Shown here: positions 26,776 to 33,974 of the stretch, piece after piece
How positions within the stretch are numbered: position 1 is the stretch's first letter
Layout of the letters: each line of letters begins with the position of its first letter
From: Parabacteroides sp. An277
GTDB lineage: Bacteria > Bacteroidota > Bacteroidia > Bacteroidales > Tannerellaceae
Assembly (NCBI RefSeq): GCF_002159645.1
Contig: NZ_NFJB01000009.1
Location: forward strand, 1 to 64,000
DNA: 64,000 nucleotides
Direction of reading: 5' to 3'
Program-made: the position numbers and the translations under genes
Notes under the pieces: model-generated
Told to the model about the DNA's origin: nothing
The model's database searches: none
What the model saw: the letters and a program-made list of their open reading frames with translations, nothing else

Positions 26776-26851
26776 TGGTGACCTCGGAGGGGCTCGAACC
26801 CTCGACCCAATGATTAAGAGTCATTTGCTCTACCAACTGAGCTACGAAGTC
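26776..26851 (-). tRNA. tRNA-Lys (CTT), upstream copy
   Basis: Identical to the copy at 26677-26752 over all 76 bases, including the encoded CCA. It is first in the transcript from the promoter at 26892-26885. Identity over the full length points to a recent duplication or to gene conversion. Confidence 0.95.
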
Positions 26852-26884
26852 ATTTTTGCAACCCCTATTTCCTGATTGCGGGTG

Positions 26885-26892
26885 CAAAGATA
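26885..26892 (-). promoter_or_regulatory. Promoter -7 element of the tRNA-Lys pair
   Basis: Minus-strand TATCTTTG, 34 bp before the first tRNA. Confidence 0.7.
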
Positions 26893-26939
26893 GGTACTTT
26901 TTCTGTAAATGCAAATTTTTTTGTCCTCAATTTGCCAAT

Positions 26940-27746
26940 TTATTCGTCAAATTCGTAAATATCAGATGGTGTAGTTCGTTTCAATGCCACCAGCGATACA
27001 TCTTTTCCTACGCGAATTCCTTCGTTAAACAATCGAATATCAACGGTTTTATAAGCTAGTTCCGGATGGTTGTTGTCTTTACTGAGGTGGCACAGCCAAA
27101 TATTTTTCAATTCGGGCGTATAATGTGTGGCCAAGAATTCGGCGGCTTCGTGATTGCTCAAGTGTCCTTTCGGACCTGCCACACGTTCTTTCAGAAATTG
27201 TGGATAACTACCGAATTGAAGCATCTCTTCGTCGTAGTTTGCTTCCAGCACGAGGTGGTTGGCTTTGCAAATATATTCGCCTACTTTGTCTGTGATATGG
27301 CCTACGTCGGTCGCTATCGTGAAGTGGTGGCGGCCATATACAATATAATATCCTACGCTATCGGTACTATCGTGTGGAACTTCAAAAGCCGTGATTTCAA
27401 AGTCTCGGATGCGAAACGGCACCTCTTTCTCGATGGTGTGTTTCGAATGAATAAGTACCTCTTCTACATAACGGCTTTTGGCTATGCCTTGATGCACGCC
27501 TGCGGTCGTATAGATGGGAATATGCATCATCTCGCCCAGATAACCTACCGTTTTGATATGGTCGGCATGGTCGTGTGTGACGAGTACTGCGATGATTTGC
27601 GATAGGTCGACGCCCCGCTCTTTTAATACTTTCCGAATGGTGCGAATGCCGATACCTGCATCAATCAAGATTCCATATTCCGGCGTACCGAGGTAATAGC
27701 AATTTCCGCTACTCCCGCTTGCCAAACTAAAAAATGTCAGTTTCAT
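26940..27746 (-). CDS. MBL-fold metallo-hydrolase (YycJ/WalJ-like)
   Basis: A 268-residue cytosolic metallo-beta-lactamase-fold hydrolase, related to the YycJ/WalJ exonuclease-like group. The metal-binding motif HDHADH (THDHADHIKT) is at about residues 59-64. Further ligands are in VPHDSTDSVGY and ATDVGH, and the C-terminal motif HLSKDNNHPE is typical of the group. The frame opens at 27821, but the family start MKLTFFSLASGSSGN is at 27746. It follows the asparaginase gene after 23 bp and is probably co-transcribed with it. Confidence 0.88.
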   Translation of the reverse strand: MKLTFFSLASGSSGNCYYLGTPEYGILIDAGIGIRTIRKVLKERGVDLSQIIAVLVTHDHADHIKTVGYLGEMMHIPIYTTAGVHQGIAKSRYVEEVLIHSKHTIEKEVPFRIRDFEITAFEVPHDSTDSVGYYIVYGRHHFTIATDVGHITDKVGEYICKANHLVLEANYDEEMLQFGSYPQFLKERVAGPKGHLSNHEAAEFLATHYTPELKNIWLCHLSKDNNHPELAYKTVDIRLFNEGIRVGKDVSLVALKRTTPSDIYEFDE

Positions 27747-27769
27747 ATCTATTCCTTTCTTTTTCAGTT

Positions 27770-28831
27770 TTAAGGACGGACGAACGCATCCGGGATGGTG
27801 ATTTCTCCGATAAGTGAACAATTCATGTGTTCTTTTACCTCCTCGGGAGTTAATCCATGGCCGAACAGGAACATGAGTTTCGTTACGGCACTCTCCGTCG
27901 TGCTGTCGTATCCGCTCACGACACCCATATCCAGCAGCTTCTGTCCTGTCTCATAACGGTGCATTTCGACGCTCCCTGCGCGGCATTGCGTCACATTCAC
28001 GATGACGATACCCTGCTTTACGGCTTTTTGGATGTTTTCGAGGAACCAATCATCCAACGGCGCATTGCCACTTCCGAACGTTTCCATTACAACACCTTTC
28101 AGCCCGGGTATGTTTAAAATACTTTCAACTACTTGAGGCGAAATGCCAGGGAAGAGTTTCAAAATAGCGATATTCCGGTCCAAGAGGTAATGTGGTTTCA
28201 ACGGGCGGCGCGATACGGGATAATAAATTTGCGCTACGTCATATTTGATATGAATGCCTGCATGGGCGAGCGAAGGATAATTGTATGAACGGAATGCATT
28301 GAAATTGTCGGCGTTCGCCTTACAGGTGCGATTTCCACGCATCAATTCGTTCTCAAAGAAGATACACACCTCAGGTACAATCGGGAAACCGTTTTCGCGG
28401 GCGGCAGCTATCTCGATGGCTGTAATCAAGTTCTCTTTTCCATCGGTGCGAAGCATGCCAATAGGAAGTTGCGAACCGGTAAGGATGACTGGTTTGCTCA
28501 GGTTCTCGAGCATGAAACTCAATGCCGAAGCGGTGTATGACATCGTGTCCGTCCCGTGTAATACCACAAATCCATCGTATTTGGAGTAATTATCGGCAAT
28601 GATTCTTACGATTTTCATCCACGAATCCGGTCCCATGGCCGATGAATCGAGAGGTGGATCGAACTGGTATGTGTCCACTTTGTGTCCTAATTTTTTCAAT
28701 TCCGGGACGTTTTCCGCCAGATGTTGGAAATTGAACGCTTCCAAGACACCTGTCTCTGCGTTTTCAATCATACCGATGGTTCCACCTGTGTAAATCAATA
28801 AGATAGAAGCCTGCTCTTTATTTGTCGTCAT
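27770..28831 (-). CDS. ansA: Type I L-asparaginase
   Basis: Hydrolyses asparagine to aspartate and ammonia; the lack of a signal peptide makes it cytosolic. The 353 residues carry the first catalytic Thr in LIYTGGTIGMI (near residue 14) and the second motif in VLHGTDTMSYTASALSFML, with the Thr-Asp pair near residues 95-96. The frame extends to 28855, but that ATG overlaps the promoter TATCTTTG (28860-28853), so the ATG at 28831 is chosen. Confidence 0.94.
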   Translation of the reverse strand: MTTNKEQASILLIYTGGTIGMIENAETGVLEAFNFQHLAENVPELKKLGHKVDTYQFDPPLDSSAMGPDSWMKIVRIIADNYSKYDGFVVLHGTDTMSYTASALSFMLENLSKPVILTGSQLPIGMLRTDGKENLITAIEIAAARENGFPIVPEVCIFFENELMRGNRTCKANADNFNAFRSYNYPSLAHAGIHIKYDVAQIYYPVSRRPLKPHYLLDRNIAILKLFPGISPQVVESILNIPGLKGVVMETFGSGNAPLDDWFLENIQKAVKQGIVIVNVTQCRAGSVEMHRYETGQKLLDMGVVSGYDSTTESAVTKLMFLFGHGLTPEEVKEHMNCSLIGEITIPDAFVRP

Positions 28832-28852
28832 AATCCTCCGTTTTTGAAGACA

Positions 28853-28860
28853 CAAAGATA
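28853..28860 (-). promoter_or_regulatory. Promoter -7 element of ansA
   Basis: Minus-strand TATCTTTG. It overlaps the first in-frame ATG of the longer frame and so fixes the start at 28831. Confidence 0.7.
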
Positions 28861-28933
28861 CAATTTTCGGCTTGAATAGAAAATAGGGATACCTGCCTTT
28901 CTGGAAAAAGATACTTATGAATGGTTCTTCTTC

Positions 28934-29396
28934 GTTCTTTTTGCTTGATCAAAAAGAACCAAAAAATCAAGGCTTACACTCCAGCGGCTACAAATGGAGG
29001 CGTTTCGCTGAAATCTCGGAAAACTCGCGCTTTGCGCTCAAACACCGAGATTTCTTTACGCTCCACGCCCCCATTTGCTTTACGCCGCTTCCGTTAGGCC
29101 AATCCAATTAATAATTGACAATGGATAATGGACAATTGACAATTGTCCATTGAGGTTTTGATACACAAAAGGCGAACAAAGGTCAGCCATAAGGCGTTAT
29201 GAATTGTCCATTGTCCATTGTCAATTAAACCGGCCTCTGTCTGGTGAGCGTAAAGCGAACGAGCGGAACGAAGCGGCCGAGAGCGTTGCTGTTTGAGCGA
29301 AGCGAGTTGGCAACGCGAACAGCGGAGTGCAGGGAGAGAGTAGCGAAGCAGACGCAGCCTTGAACTTTTGGTTCTTTTCTTTCAAGAGAAAAGAAC
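28934..29396. repeat. Gene-free region between two facing hairpin elements
   Basis: The left edge has GTTCTTTTTG with CAAAAAGAAC (28934-28959), then CAAAAAATCAAGGCT. The right edge, read on the minus strand, has GTTCTTTTCT with AGAAAAGAAC (29396-29371), then CAAAAGTTCAAGGCT. The two elements face each other across ATTGTC repeats. Right-hand sequence is full of GCTTCGCT and CGCTCG motifs without an ORF. I see no gene here. Confidence 0.55.
29108..29226. repeat. ATTGTC-type inverted repeat, second copy
   Basis: AATTGACAATGG.. on the left and ..CCATTGTCAATT on the right form 25-bp nearly perfect arms around 67 bases. It is the same motif family as 1150-1222. Confidence 0.75.
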
Positions 29397-29404
29397 AGAT
29401 GATA

Positions 29405-30007
29405 TCAGGTATGATTCCGGATGATTTTGCGCTTGAGTTTACAATACCATGAGGTGCTGATACCCATATAAAGGGCAATGTATTTATCGGGTACGCGCTG
29501 GATAATCCATTTGTAGTGCGCATATAGGAATTTAATGAACTCCTCGGCGGTATAGGATTGAAGGTAAGCGAACATCATATACAACTTGGCGATGATGACG
29601 AGCATGGCTTGCTGGTAGTAGGAGGCAAAGAGCGGATAACGTGCCGAGAGGCTTTCGATATGCACGCGGGAGATACAAAGCAGTTCGCCATCCTCGATGG
29701 CTTTTATCTCGAAGTTGGAGGGCGTACCGGTGAAATAGCTGATTTCGGAAAGGAAGGGGTATTGGGAGTCGGAGGCAAAGCCGGTTACGCATTCTTTCCC
29801 TTGCTCGGTCGTGAAGATATTGATAAATAATCCTTTGTTGATAAAATAGGCGTTCTGGCAAAGTTCGCCGGGACGTAGGAGCAGTTCCCCTTTCTTCACA
29901 CTCACGGGGTAGGCGTACGTCTTGAGTTCGCGGACGAACGCTTCGTCTGCTGCCAAGGTACGCGGCATGTCGTTCAATAGCTGGTCGAAAGGGGAATGTA
30001 TTTCCAT
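29405..30007 (-). CDS. Crp/Fnr family transcriptional regulator
   Basis: A 200-residue regulator with a cyclic-nucleotide-binding-like beta-roll (about residues 20-130; VKKGELLLRPGELCQNAYFINKGLF, FLSEISYFTGTPSNFEIKAIEDGEL) and a C-terminal winged helix (about 145-195; VPDKYIALYMGISTSWYCKLKRKI). No Fnr-type cysteine cluster is visible, so oxygen sensing by Fe-S is unlikely. It lies 13 bp after the coiled-coil membrane protein gene and is probably in one unit with it. Effector and targets are unknown. Confidence 0.88.
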   Translation of the reverse strand: MEIHSPFDQLLNDMPRTLAADEAFVRELKTYAYPVSVKKGELLLRPGELCQNAYFINKGLFINIFTTEQGKECVTGFASDSQYPFLSEISYFTGTPSNFEIKAIEDGELLCISRVHIESLSARYPLFASYYQQAMLVIIAKLYMMFAYLQSYTAEEFIKFLYAHYKWIIQRVPDKYIALYMGISTSWYCKLKRKIIRNHT

Positions 30008-30020
30008 AAAGCGTGGCGTA

Positions 30021-30932
30021 TCAGTCTTTCAGTGTAAAAGATTGTTTGCCAATTAAGTTGCCGTCAGCAAAGATGTCCACGCGATAGGTGCCTGGCGAGA
30101 GGTATTCTTCGATATCCCAATACATCGTCACGGGTACCTCTTCGCCCTCGTATTCAATCATTTTTTTCATCGAATAGTTGATTTCTTTCCCTTCGAAAGT
30201 GAACAAGTCGGCGCGGCTCTTTACCAAGATGTCGTCGTCTGGCTTCATGATGCGTACATAGATAACCTTTTCGCCCACAGGAGCCGTCACGTTTTTGGCA
30301 ATGCGGAAACTCACCACGAATTGTTCCATCCGCTTGATGCGCTTCGCCAATTTACCGCGTGAATTGACGGGCGTGATGGTAATGCCCGTGGCATCCAGCT
30401 TGCTGGCCAACGTCACGCGTTCGGTCAGTTTCTCTTTCTCTTTCTTGAGGGAGGCGGCTGTGGTCGAAGCTTGCTGGTATTTCTTTACGGCTTCGTTTTT
30501 CTCGACCTTGAGTTGCTCGTTGGCGCGGTTGAGGGAGTCGATTTGCACCACATAGTTGCGCATGATTTTGCGTAGGGTAGCGATTTCCTTCTTCAGGCGG
30601 GAAATCTCTTTCGCGTTGGTCGACTTCACCGTGCGAAGTTCTTCCATGAGGCGTTGTACCTTTGCCTGTTCGGTCGTGAGCAGGGCGGCCAGCGAGTCGC
30701 TGCTCACATTGAACTTATAACCTTCATACTGAAGGGAAATCTCGTTCAAATCATCCTCCATCATCTCCTTTTCCAAATCGAACGATTGCGTCATCTCGTC
30801 GATTTGCTTCCGTTGATGCAAGATGTAATACACGCTTCCGCCGACAATCAACGCCAGCACCACCACCACTACCACCAGCAGCGATAGTTTGTTTATCTCT
30901 TTGTTCTCTTTCTTTTCTGTATCCATATTCAA
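30021..30932 (-). CDS. Membrane-anchored coiled-coil protein, unknown function
   Basis: A 303-residue protein with a short charged cytoplasmic N-terminus, one transmembrane helix (LSLLVVVVVVLALIVGGSVYYIL, about 17-39), and a long heptad-rich coiled coil (about 45-185). The C-terminal beta-rich domain of about 110 residues ends in LSPGTYRVDIFADGNLIGKQSF. The domain order resembles conserved Bacteroidota envelope proteins, but I do not recognise a named function. The promoter TACTTTTG is at 30966-30959. The Crp/Fnr gene follows. Confidence 0.75.
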   Translation of the reverse strand: MNMDTEKKENKEINKLSLLVVVVVVLALIVGGSVYYILHQRKQIDEMTQSFDLEKEMMEDDLNEISLQYEGYKFNVSSDSLAALLTTEQAKVQRLMEELRTVKSTNAKEISRLKKEIATLRKIMRNYVVQIDSLNRANEQLKVEKNEAVKKYQQASTTAASLKKEKEKLTERVTLASKLDATGITITPVNSRGKLAKRIKRMEQFVVSFRIAKNVTAPVGEKVIYVRIMKPDDDILVKSRADLFTFEGKEINYSMKKMIEYEGEEVPVTMYWDIEEYLSPGTYRVDIFADGNLIGKQSFTLKD

Positions 30933-30958
30933 TAGATGTACCTGAAAAATATCTCGCG

Positions 30959-30966
30959 CAAAAGTA
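30959..30966 (-). promoter_or_regulatory. Promoter -7 element of the coiled-coil protein gene
   Basis: Minus-strand TACTTTTG, 27 bp before the ATG at 30932. Confidence 0.6.
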
Positions 30967-31098
30967 CTACTAAATTGGTTAGGAACGAAAACAGCGTGGC
31001 TATTTATATATTTTTAAGGGTTAGGGAAAGACGGTGAATAGGGGAGTATTTGAAGTCCCCAACCGTTTGCCGATGCGGGGTATTGTGCGTAGGATACT

Positions 31099-31914
31099 TC
31101 AATATGTAGCCAATTTCTTTTTTGCTCGTTCCAAACTTCCTTTAAATATGACTTCTTTATTTTCATCCAAAATAATTACTGTAGGAAAACCTTGAATATT
31201 CAAATACTTCAGAATCGAATCGTTCCCAGACACAGATACCATTGGAAAAGTACAGTTATAATCCGCTAATATTTTCTGCCCGTCTGCGAATTGCTCATCT
31301 CCGTATTTTACAAAAACGGATGTGAGAAATACCTCATTCTTTTCTTTTTGTATTTGTTCATGCAGATCTTGTACTAAAGGAAATTCTCGCCTACAAATTC
31401 CACATGATGAAGACCAAAAATCCAATACTACATATTTTTTGTTTATTGATGCCATTTTCAATGAATCATTTTCTGTTTCTACTTTAAAGGGAGAAACATT
31501 CAGTCCTTCAGGTAAACTATCATAAGTCACATAATCTCTCCATTGTGGCTCCAATACGAACGAAAAAACAAGTACAACAATCGCTGAAACAGCCAAAGTA
31601 ATCCACTTTTTCACTTTGAAATAGATAAATCCCAATAATGTTCCCAATGAACTTCCAATCGGAACCATTAGAGATATCCGTGTGCTATTGAAATCGGTAA
31701 GGAGGACAGGCAAATCTAAAACATACCGTCCTATTATAATGCCTAATAAACATAATCCGATGTGCTGCGTGTTTTTCTTTAATAAGAAAAAGGTGAGCAG
31801 GAAATAGACGATGATTTCTGTAAGCGTTGCATAATGGAAGCTCCATCCGCGCAAAGGCGTGCAGATTAGCATAAGAGCTAATGATATAAGAAATGAAAGG
31901 CCAAATGTTTTCAT
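31099..31914 (-). CDS. Membrane protein with periplasmic TlpA-like thioredoxin domain
   Basis: A 271-residue protein. The first 125 residues form four or five membrane helices. The rest is a TlpA/ResA-type thioredoxin fold facing the periplasm, with active site SSCGICRREFP (near 168-178) and the cis-proline loop GFPTVIIL. It probably reduces or isomerises periplasmic cysteine partners. The CxxC pair is CGIC instead of the usual CxPC. The promoter is at 31956-31949. It is transcribed alone. Confidence 0.82.
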   Translation of the reverse strand: MKTFGLSFLISLALMLICTPLRGWSFHYATLTEIIVYFLLTFFLLKKNTQHIGLCLLGIIIGRYVLDLPVLLTDFNSTRISLMVPIGSSLGTLLGFIYFKVKKWITLAVSAIVVLVFSFVLEPQWRDYVTYDSLPEGLNVSPFKVETENDSLKMASINKKYVVLDFWSSSCGICRREFPLVQDLHEQIQKEKNEVFLTSVFVKYGDEQFADGQKILADYNCTFPMVSVSGNDSILKYLNIQGFPTVIILDENKEVIFKGSLERAKKKLATY

Positions 31915-31948
31915 ATAATTGGAATTTTATAGATGAAAAATAATGCTG

Positions 31949-31956
31949 CAAAAGTA
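31949..31956 (-). promoter_or_regulatory. Promoter -7 element of the TlpA-like gene
   Basis: Minus-strand TACTTTTG, 35 bp before the ATG. Confidence 0.6.
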
Positions 31957-32223
31957 GTATATGTTTCTTGCTTAAGGTATGAGAAGGTGTTAATGTTTTT
32001 CAATAAATATTTTAATAATCAGCTGCTTATATAATAAATATCGAAATCGAAAATGGATTTTCTGCTGATATAGATGGACTATCTTTTGTTTATGGCGGAT
32101 GAAGAGCTGTTTGCAAATGGGTTCACTATTCTTGTAAATATTCTATAGGGGGCATTATCTTTGCGTCTGTCACGAGGGCTATTTCCCTTTCCCTATTTGC
32201 TTTACGCTATTTTATCCGCACGA

Positions 32224-32341
32224 ATTACGTTAAGATTACCCTACCACGGAAGGGTGCACATACCCTACCGTAATAGGGTGCTGGCACCCTACCGTATTAG
32301 GGTGTATATACCCTTCCACGGTAGGGTAATCTTAACGTAAT
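32224..32341. repeat. 24-bp periodic array inside a perfect 22-bp inverted repeat
   Basis: Four units start ACCCT at 32238, 32262, 32286 and 32310, exactly 24 bp apart. The core ACCCTACCGTAATAGGGT is itself a near-palindrome of 18 bases. The outermost 22 bases (32224-32245 and 32320-32341) are exact inverse complements, so the 118-bp block is nearly one large palindrome. It starts 12 bp beyond the stop of the HU-like gene at 32354 and would lie in its 3' untranslated RNA. Confidence 0.85.
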
Positions 32342-32353
32342 ACGAATCCCTTT

Positions 32354-33127
32354 TTAGAAAATGGTAAAGCGGAGCGTACCCTTTCGGGGTTCTTTGTATG
32401 GTTGATAATTGCGGGAGTATTGCGTCGAGATGGTCAGCTCCCATTCCCCCCGTTCGATGGGCTCGCGGAGGATGACGACGAGGCGGGTAGGGTGGTTGAT
32501 GTAGAGCATGAAGTGGCTGGCGGGCAGGAGGCTATCGTCGTCCAGGCGGCGGAGCGTGAGGCCCGTGTCGGGGTGGTCTCCCATGACCTTGAGCTGCGTG
32601 CCTTCGACCTCGAACGAGGGGCATCCGTAGGGAATGGCTTTGCCCAGCTTCTTGTCTACAGGCCATTGCTCGGGGATGGCGGGATGGATGCTGGTAGGCC
32701 GAGGGGCGCGTTGCGGGCCGTTGTAGTTGTCGCCCTTCAGGTGCTCGGCAATTTGCATCAGGCGGGGCGAGGGGCGGAGGTGGAAGGCGAAGGTATGGCG
32801 GTCGGGGTCGAAGTCGTCGCCCGTATTCACGAAGGTACCGTTCACGCTGAGGTCCGTCCGCCCCAGCCCGAAGTCGACGTTGAAGCCCTCCTCGAGCGCA
32901 CTGTAGATTTCGTCGCATACCATCTGGTAGGCGTTCAACAAAGTGCTGGCACGCAGTTCGGTGCGTTTTGCGACGATGCGGTTGATAATCTTTTTGATAT
33001 CGATTGTATCGCGGTAGCGCACAGTCGCCTTATAATACGTTTCGCCTGCAGGTGATTGCTGCTGGCTGATGTGGAGAGGGACAGGCGCGAGTCCCTCCAG
33101 AAGTTTATCCGCTATTTTCTTATCCAT
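32354..33127 (-). CDS. HU-like DNA-binding protein with C-terminal immunoglobulin-like domain
   Basis: A 257-residue protein of the HU-HIG/DUF4469 type common in Bacteroidales. Residues 1-130 form an HU-like DNA-binding unit (TIDIKKIINRIVAKRTELRASTLLNAYQMV, FNVDFGLGRTDLSVNGTF). Residues of about 165-257 form a beta domain ending GEWELTISTQYSRN...LRFTIF, comparable to the DUF4469 end of the protein at 62630-63343. It probably binds DNA; target and role are unknown. Its promoter (33162-33155) is divergent from that of the small-gene pair, and a palindromic array abuts its 3' end. Confidence 0.8.
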   Translation of the reverse strand: MDKKIADKLLEGLAPVPLHISQQQSPAGETYYKATVRYRDTIDIKKIINRIVAKRTELRASTLLNAYQMVCDEIYSALEEGFNVDFGLGRTDLSVNGTFVNTGDDFDPDRHTFAFHLRPSPRLMQIAEHLKGDNYNGPQRAPRPTSIHPAIPEQWPVDKKLGKAIPYGCPSFEVEGTQLKVMGDHPDTGLTLRRLDDDSLLPASHFMLYINHPTRLVVILREPIERGEWELTISTQYSRNYQPYKEPRKGTLRFTIF

Positions 33128-33154
33128 ACGGGTCGTTTGTTTAATATCCGGTTA

Positions 33155-33162
33155 CAAAGTTA
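33155..33162 (-). promoter_or_regulatory. Promoter -7 element of the HU-like gene
   Basis: Minus-strand TAACTTTG, 28 bp before the ATG at 33127 and 35 bp from the divergent plus-strand promoter. Confidence 0.65.
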
Positions 33163-33196
33163 GAAGAAATTATTTGTTCCTAAATAATAAAAACAG

Positions 33197-33204
33197 TACC
33201 TTTG
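33197..33204 (+). promoter_or_regulatory. Promoter -7 element of the 59-residue/DUF6169 pair
   Basis: TACCTTTG, 29 bp before the ATG at 33233. Confidence 0.7.
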
Positions 33205-33232
33205 CCTCCATAAAACATAAAAACAACAGACT

Positions 33233-33412
33233 ATGAAACAGACAACCGACGAACAGGCGCACGCCGCCCCCTTGACGCGGGAAGAATTCATGCAAAGATG
33301 GAAGGCTTATAAGCAGAAGAAGCAAGCCTACATTGAATCACTGAAAGAGTATGTGAGAAATGAATACAAAGAACGCACGGGGCGCGAGCCGGAATCCATT
33401 GAAGTATGGTGA
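33233..33412 (+). CDS. Small charged helical protein, partner of the DUF6169 gene
   Basis: A 59-residue ORF starting MKQTTDEQAHAAPLTREEF and ending RTGREPESIEVW. It has a good promoter 29 bp upstream, a high share of Lys/Glu/Arg, and a predicted single long helix (about residues 15-50) with no signal or membrane segment. Its stop overlaps the next start by 7 bp (ATGGTGA), which indicates translational coupling. Size, charge and coupling resemble the small member of toxin-antitoxin pairs, but no family is recognised and the role is unknown. Confidence 0.7.
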   Translation: MKQTTDEQAHAAPLTREEFMQRWKAYKQKKQAYIESLKEYVRNEYKERTGREPESIEVW

Positions 33413-33909
33413 CGATAGATTTAGAACGCGTGAATGTGGTAGCACCTTACCACTTCACGCCTACGTCGTATTCAGTATTAACATTTTCTGTTTTAACAGA
33501 TTATGGTGTGAAATATACGATGTCGTTTTATGAGAATGATTTATTACCGGGTATTCATGCCTACGAATTTGTTATTTCAAATGTAAACCAACGCAAATCA
33601 CCTCGTGATATTAAGCTGCGTCAATCCATCATCGCTTTAATCCAAGAGTTTTTCCGCCAACGGGAGGCGGTGTTGATTTATCTTTGTGAGACAGGCGACA
33701 ACCGGCAGCGTCAGCGTTTCCGTTTGTTCGAATCCTGGTTTCGTATATCGGGTAAAGGCAATTTTGTCTCTTTATCGATGGATTTGGTGGACCTGGAAGG
33801 TGTTCCGAATTATGCCGCCATTATTACCCGCATGGATAACCCGAATCTCTCGTTTATTACTAAGCAATTCACAGAAACAGTAGAGTTGTTGCGGGAGAAA
33901 CCGGAATAA
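33406..33909 (+). CDS. DUF6169 family protein
   Basis: A 167-residue cytosolic protein of unknown function, coupled by a 7-bp overlap to the 59-residue gene before it. The N-terminal half is beta-rich (YHFTPTSYSVLTFSVLTDYGVKYTMSFYEN). The second half has the motif DIKLRQSIIALIQEFFRQREAVLIYLCETGDNRQRQRFRLFESWF, where the CETGDNRQ..R stretch looks like a conserved functional loop. The DUF6169 assignment is from pattern memory. A bidirectional terminator at 33912-33950 ends the unit. Confidence 0.72.
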   Translation: MVTIDLERVNVVAPYHFTPTSYSVLTFSVLTDYGVKYTMSFYENDLLPGIHAYEFVISNVNQRKSPRDIKLRQSIIALIQEFFRQREAVLIYLCETGDNRQRQRFRLFESWFRISGKGNFVSLSMDLVDLEGVPNYAAIITRMDNPNLSFITKQFTETVELLREKPE

Positions 33910-33911
33910 AA

Positions 33912-33950
33912 TAAATGGTCACGGACAGGAAAGATCGCCGTGACCATTTA
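33912..33950. terminator. Bidirectional terminator between the DUF6169 and GH2 genes
   Basis: AAATGGTCACGG pairs with CCGTGACCATTT, followed by ACTTTATT on the plus strand and ATTTTATT on the minus strand. It serves the convergent genes on both sides. Confidence 0.8.
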
Positions 33951-33974
33951 CTTTATTATGTTATTATTATGTAT

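Noticed and set aside
26669-26875. 68-codon frame with a tandem protein repeat
   Set aside because: It is the antisense of the two tRNA-Lys genes.
32402-33055. 217-codon plus-strand frame
   Set aside because: Opposite the HU-like gene in GC-rich codons; no recognisable product.
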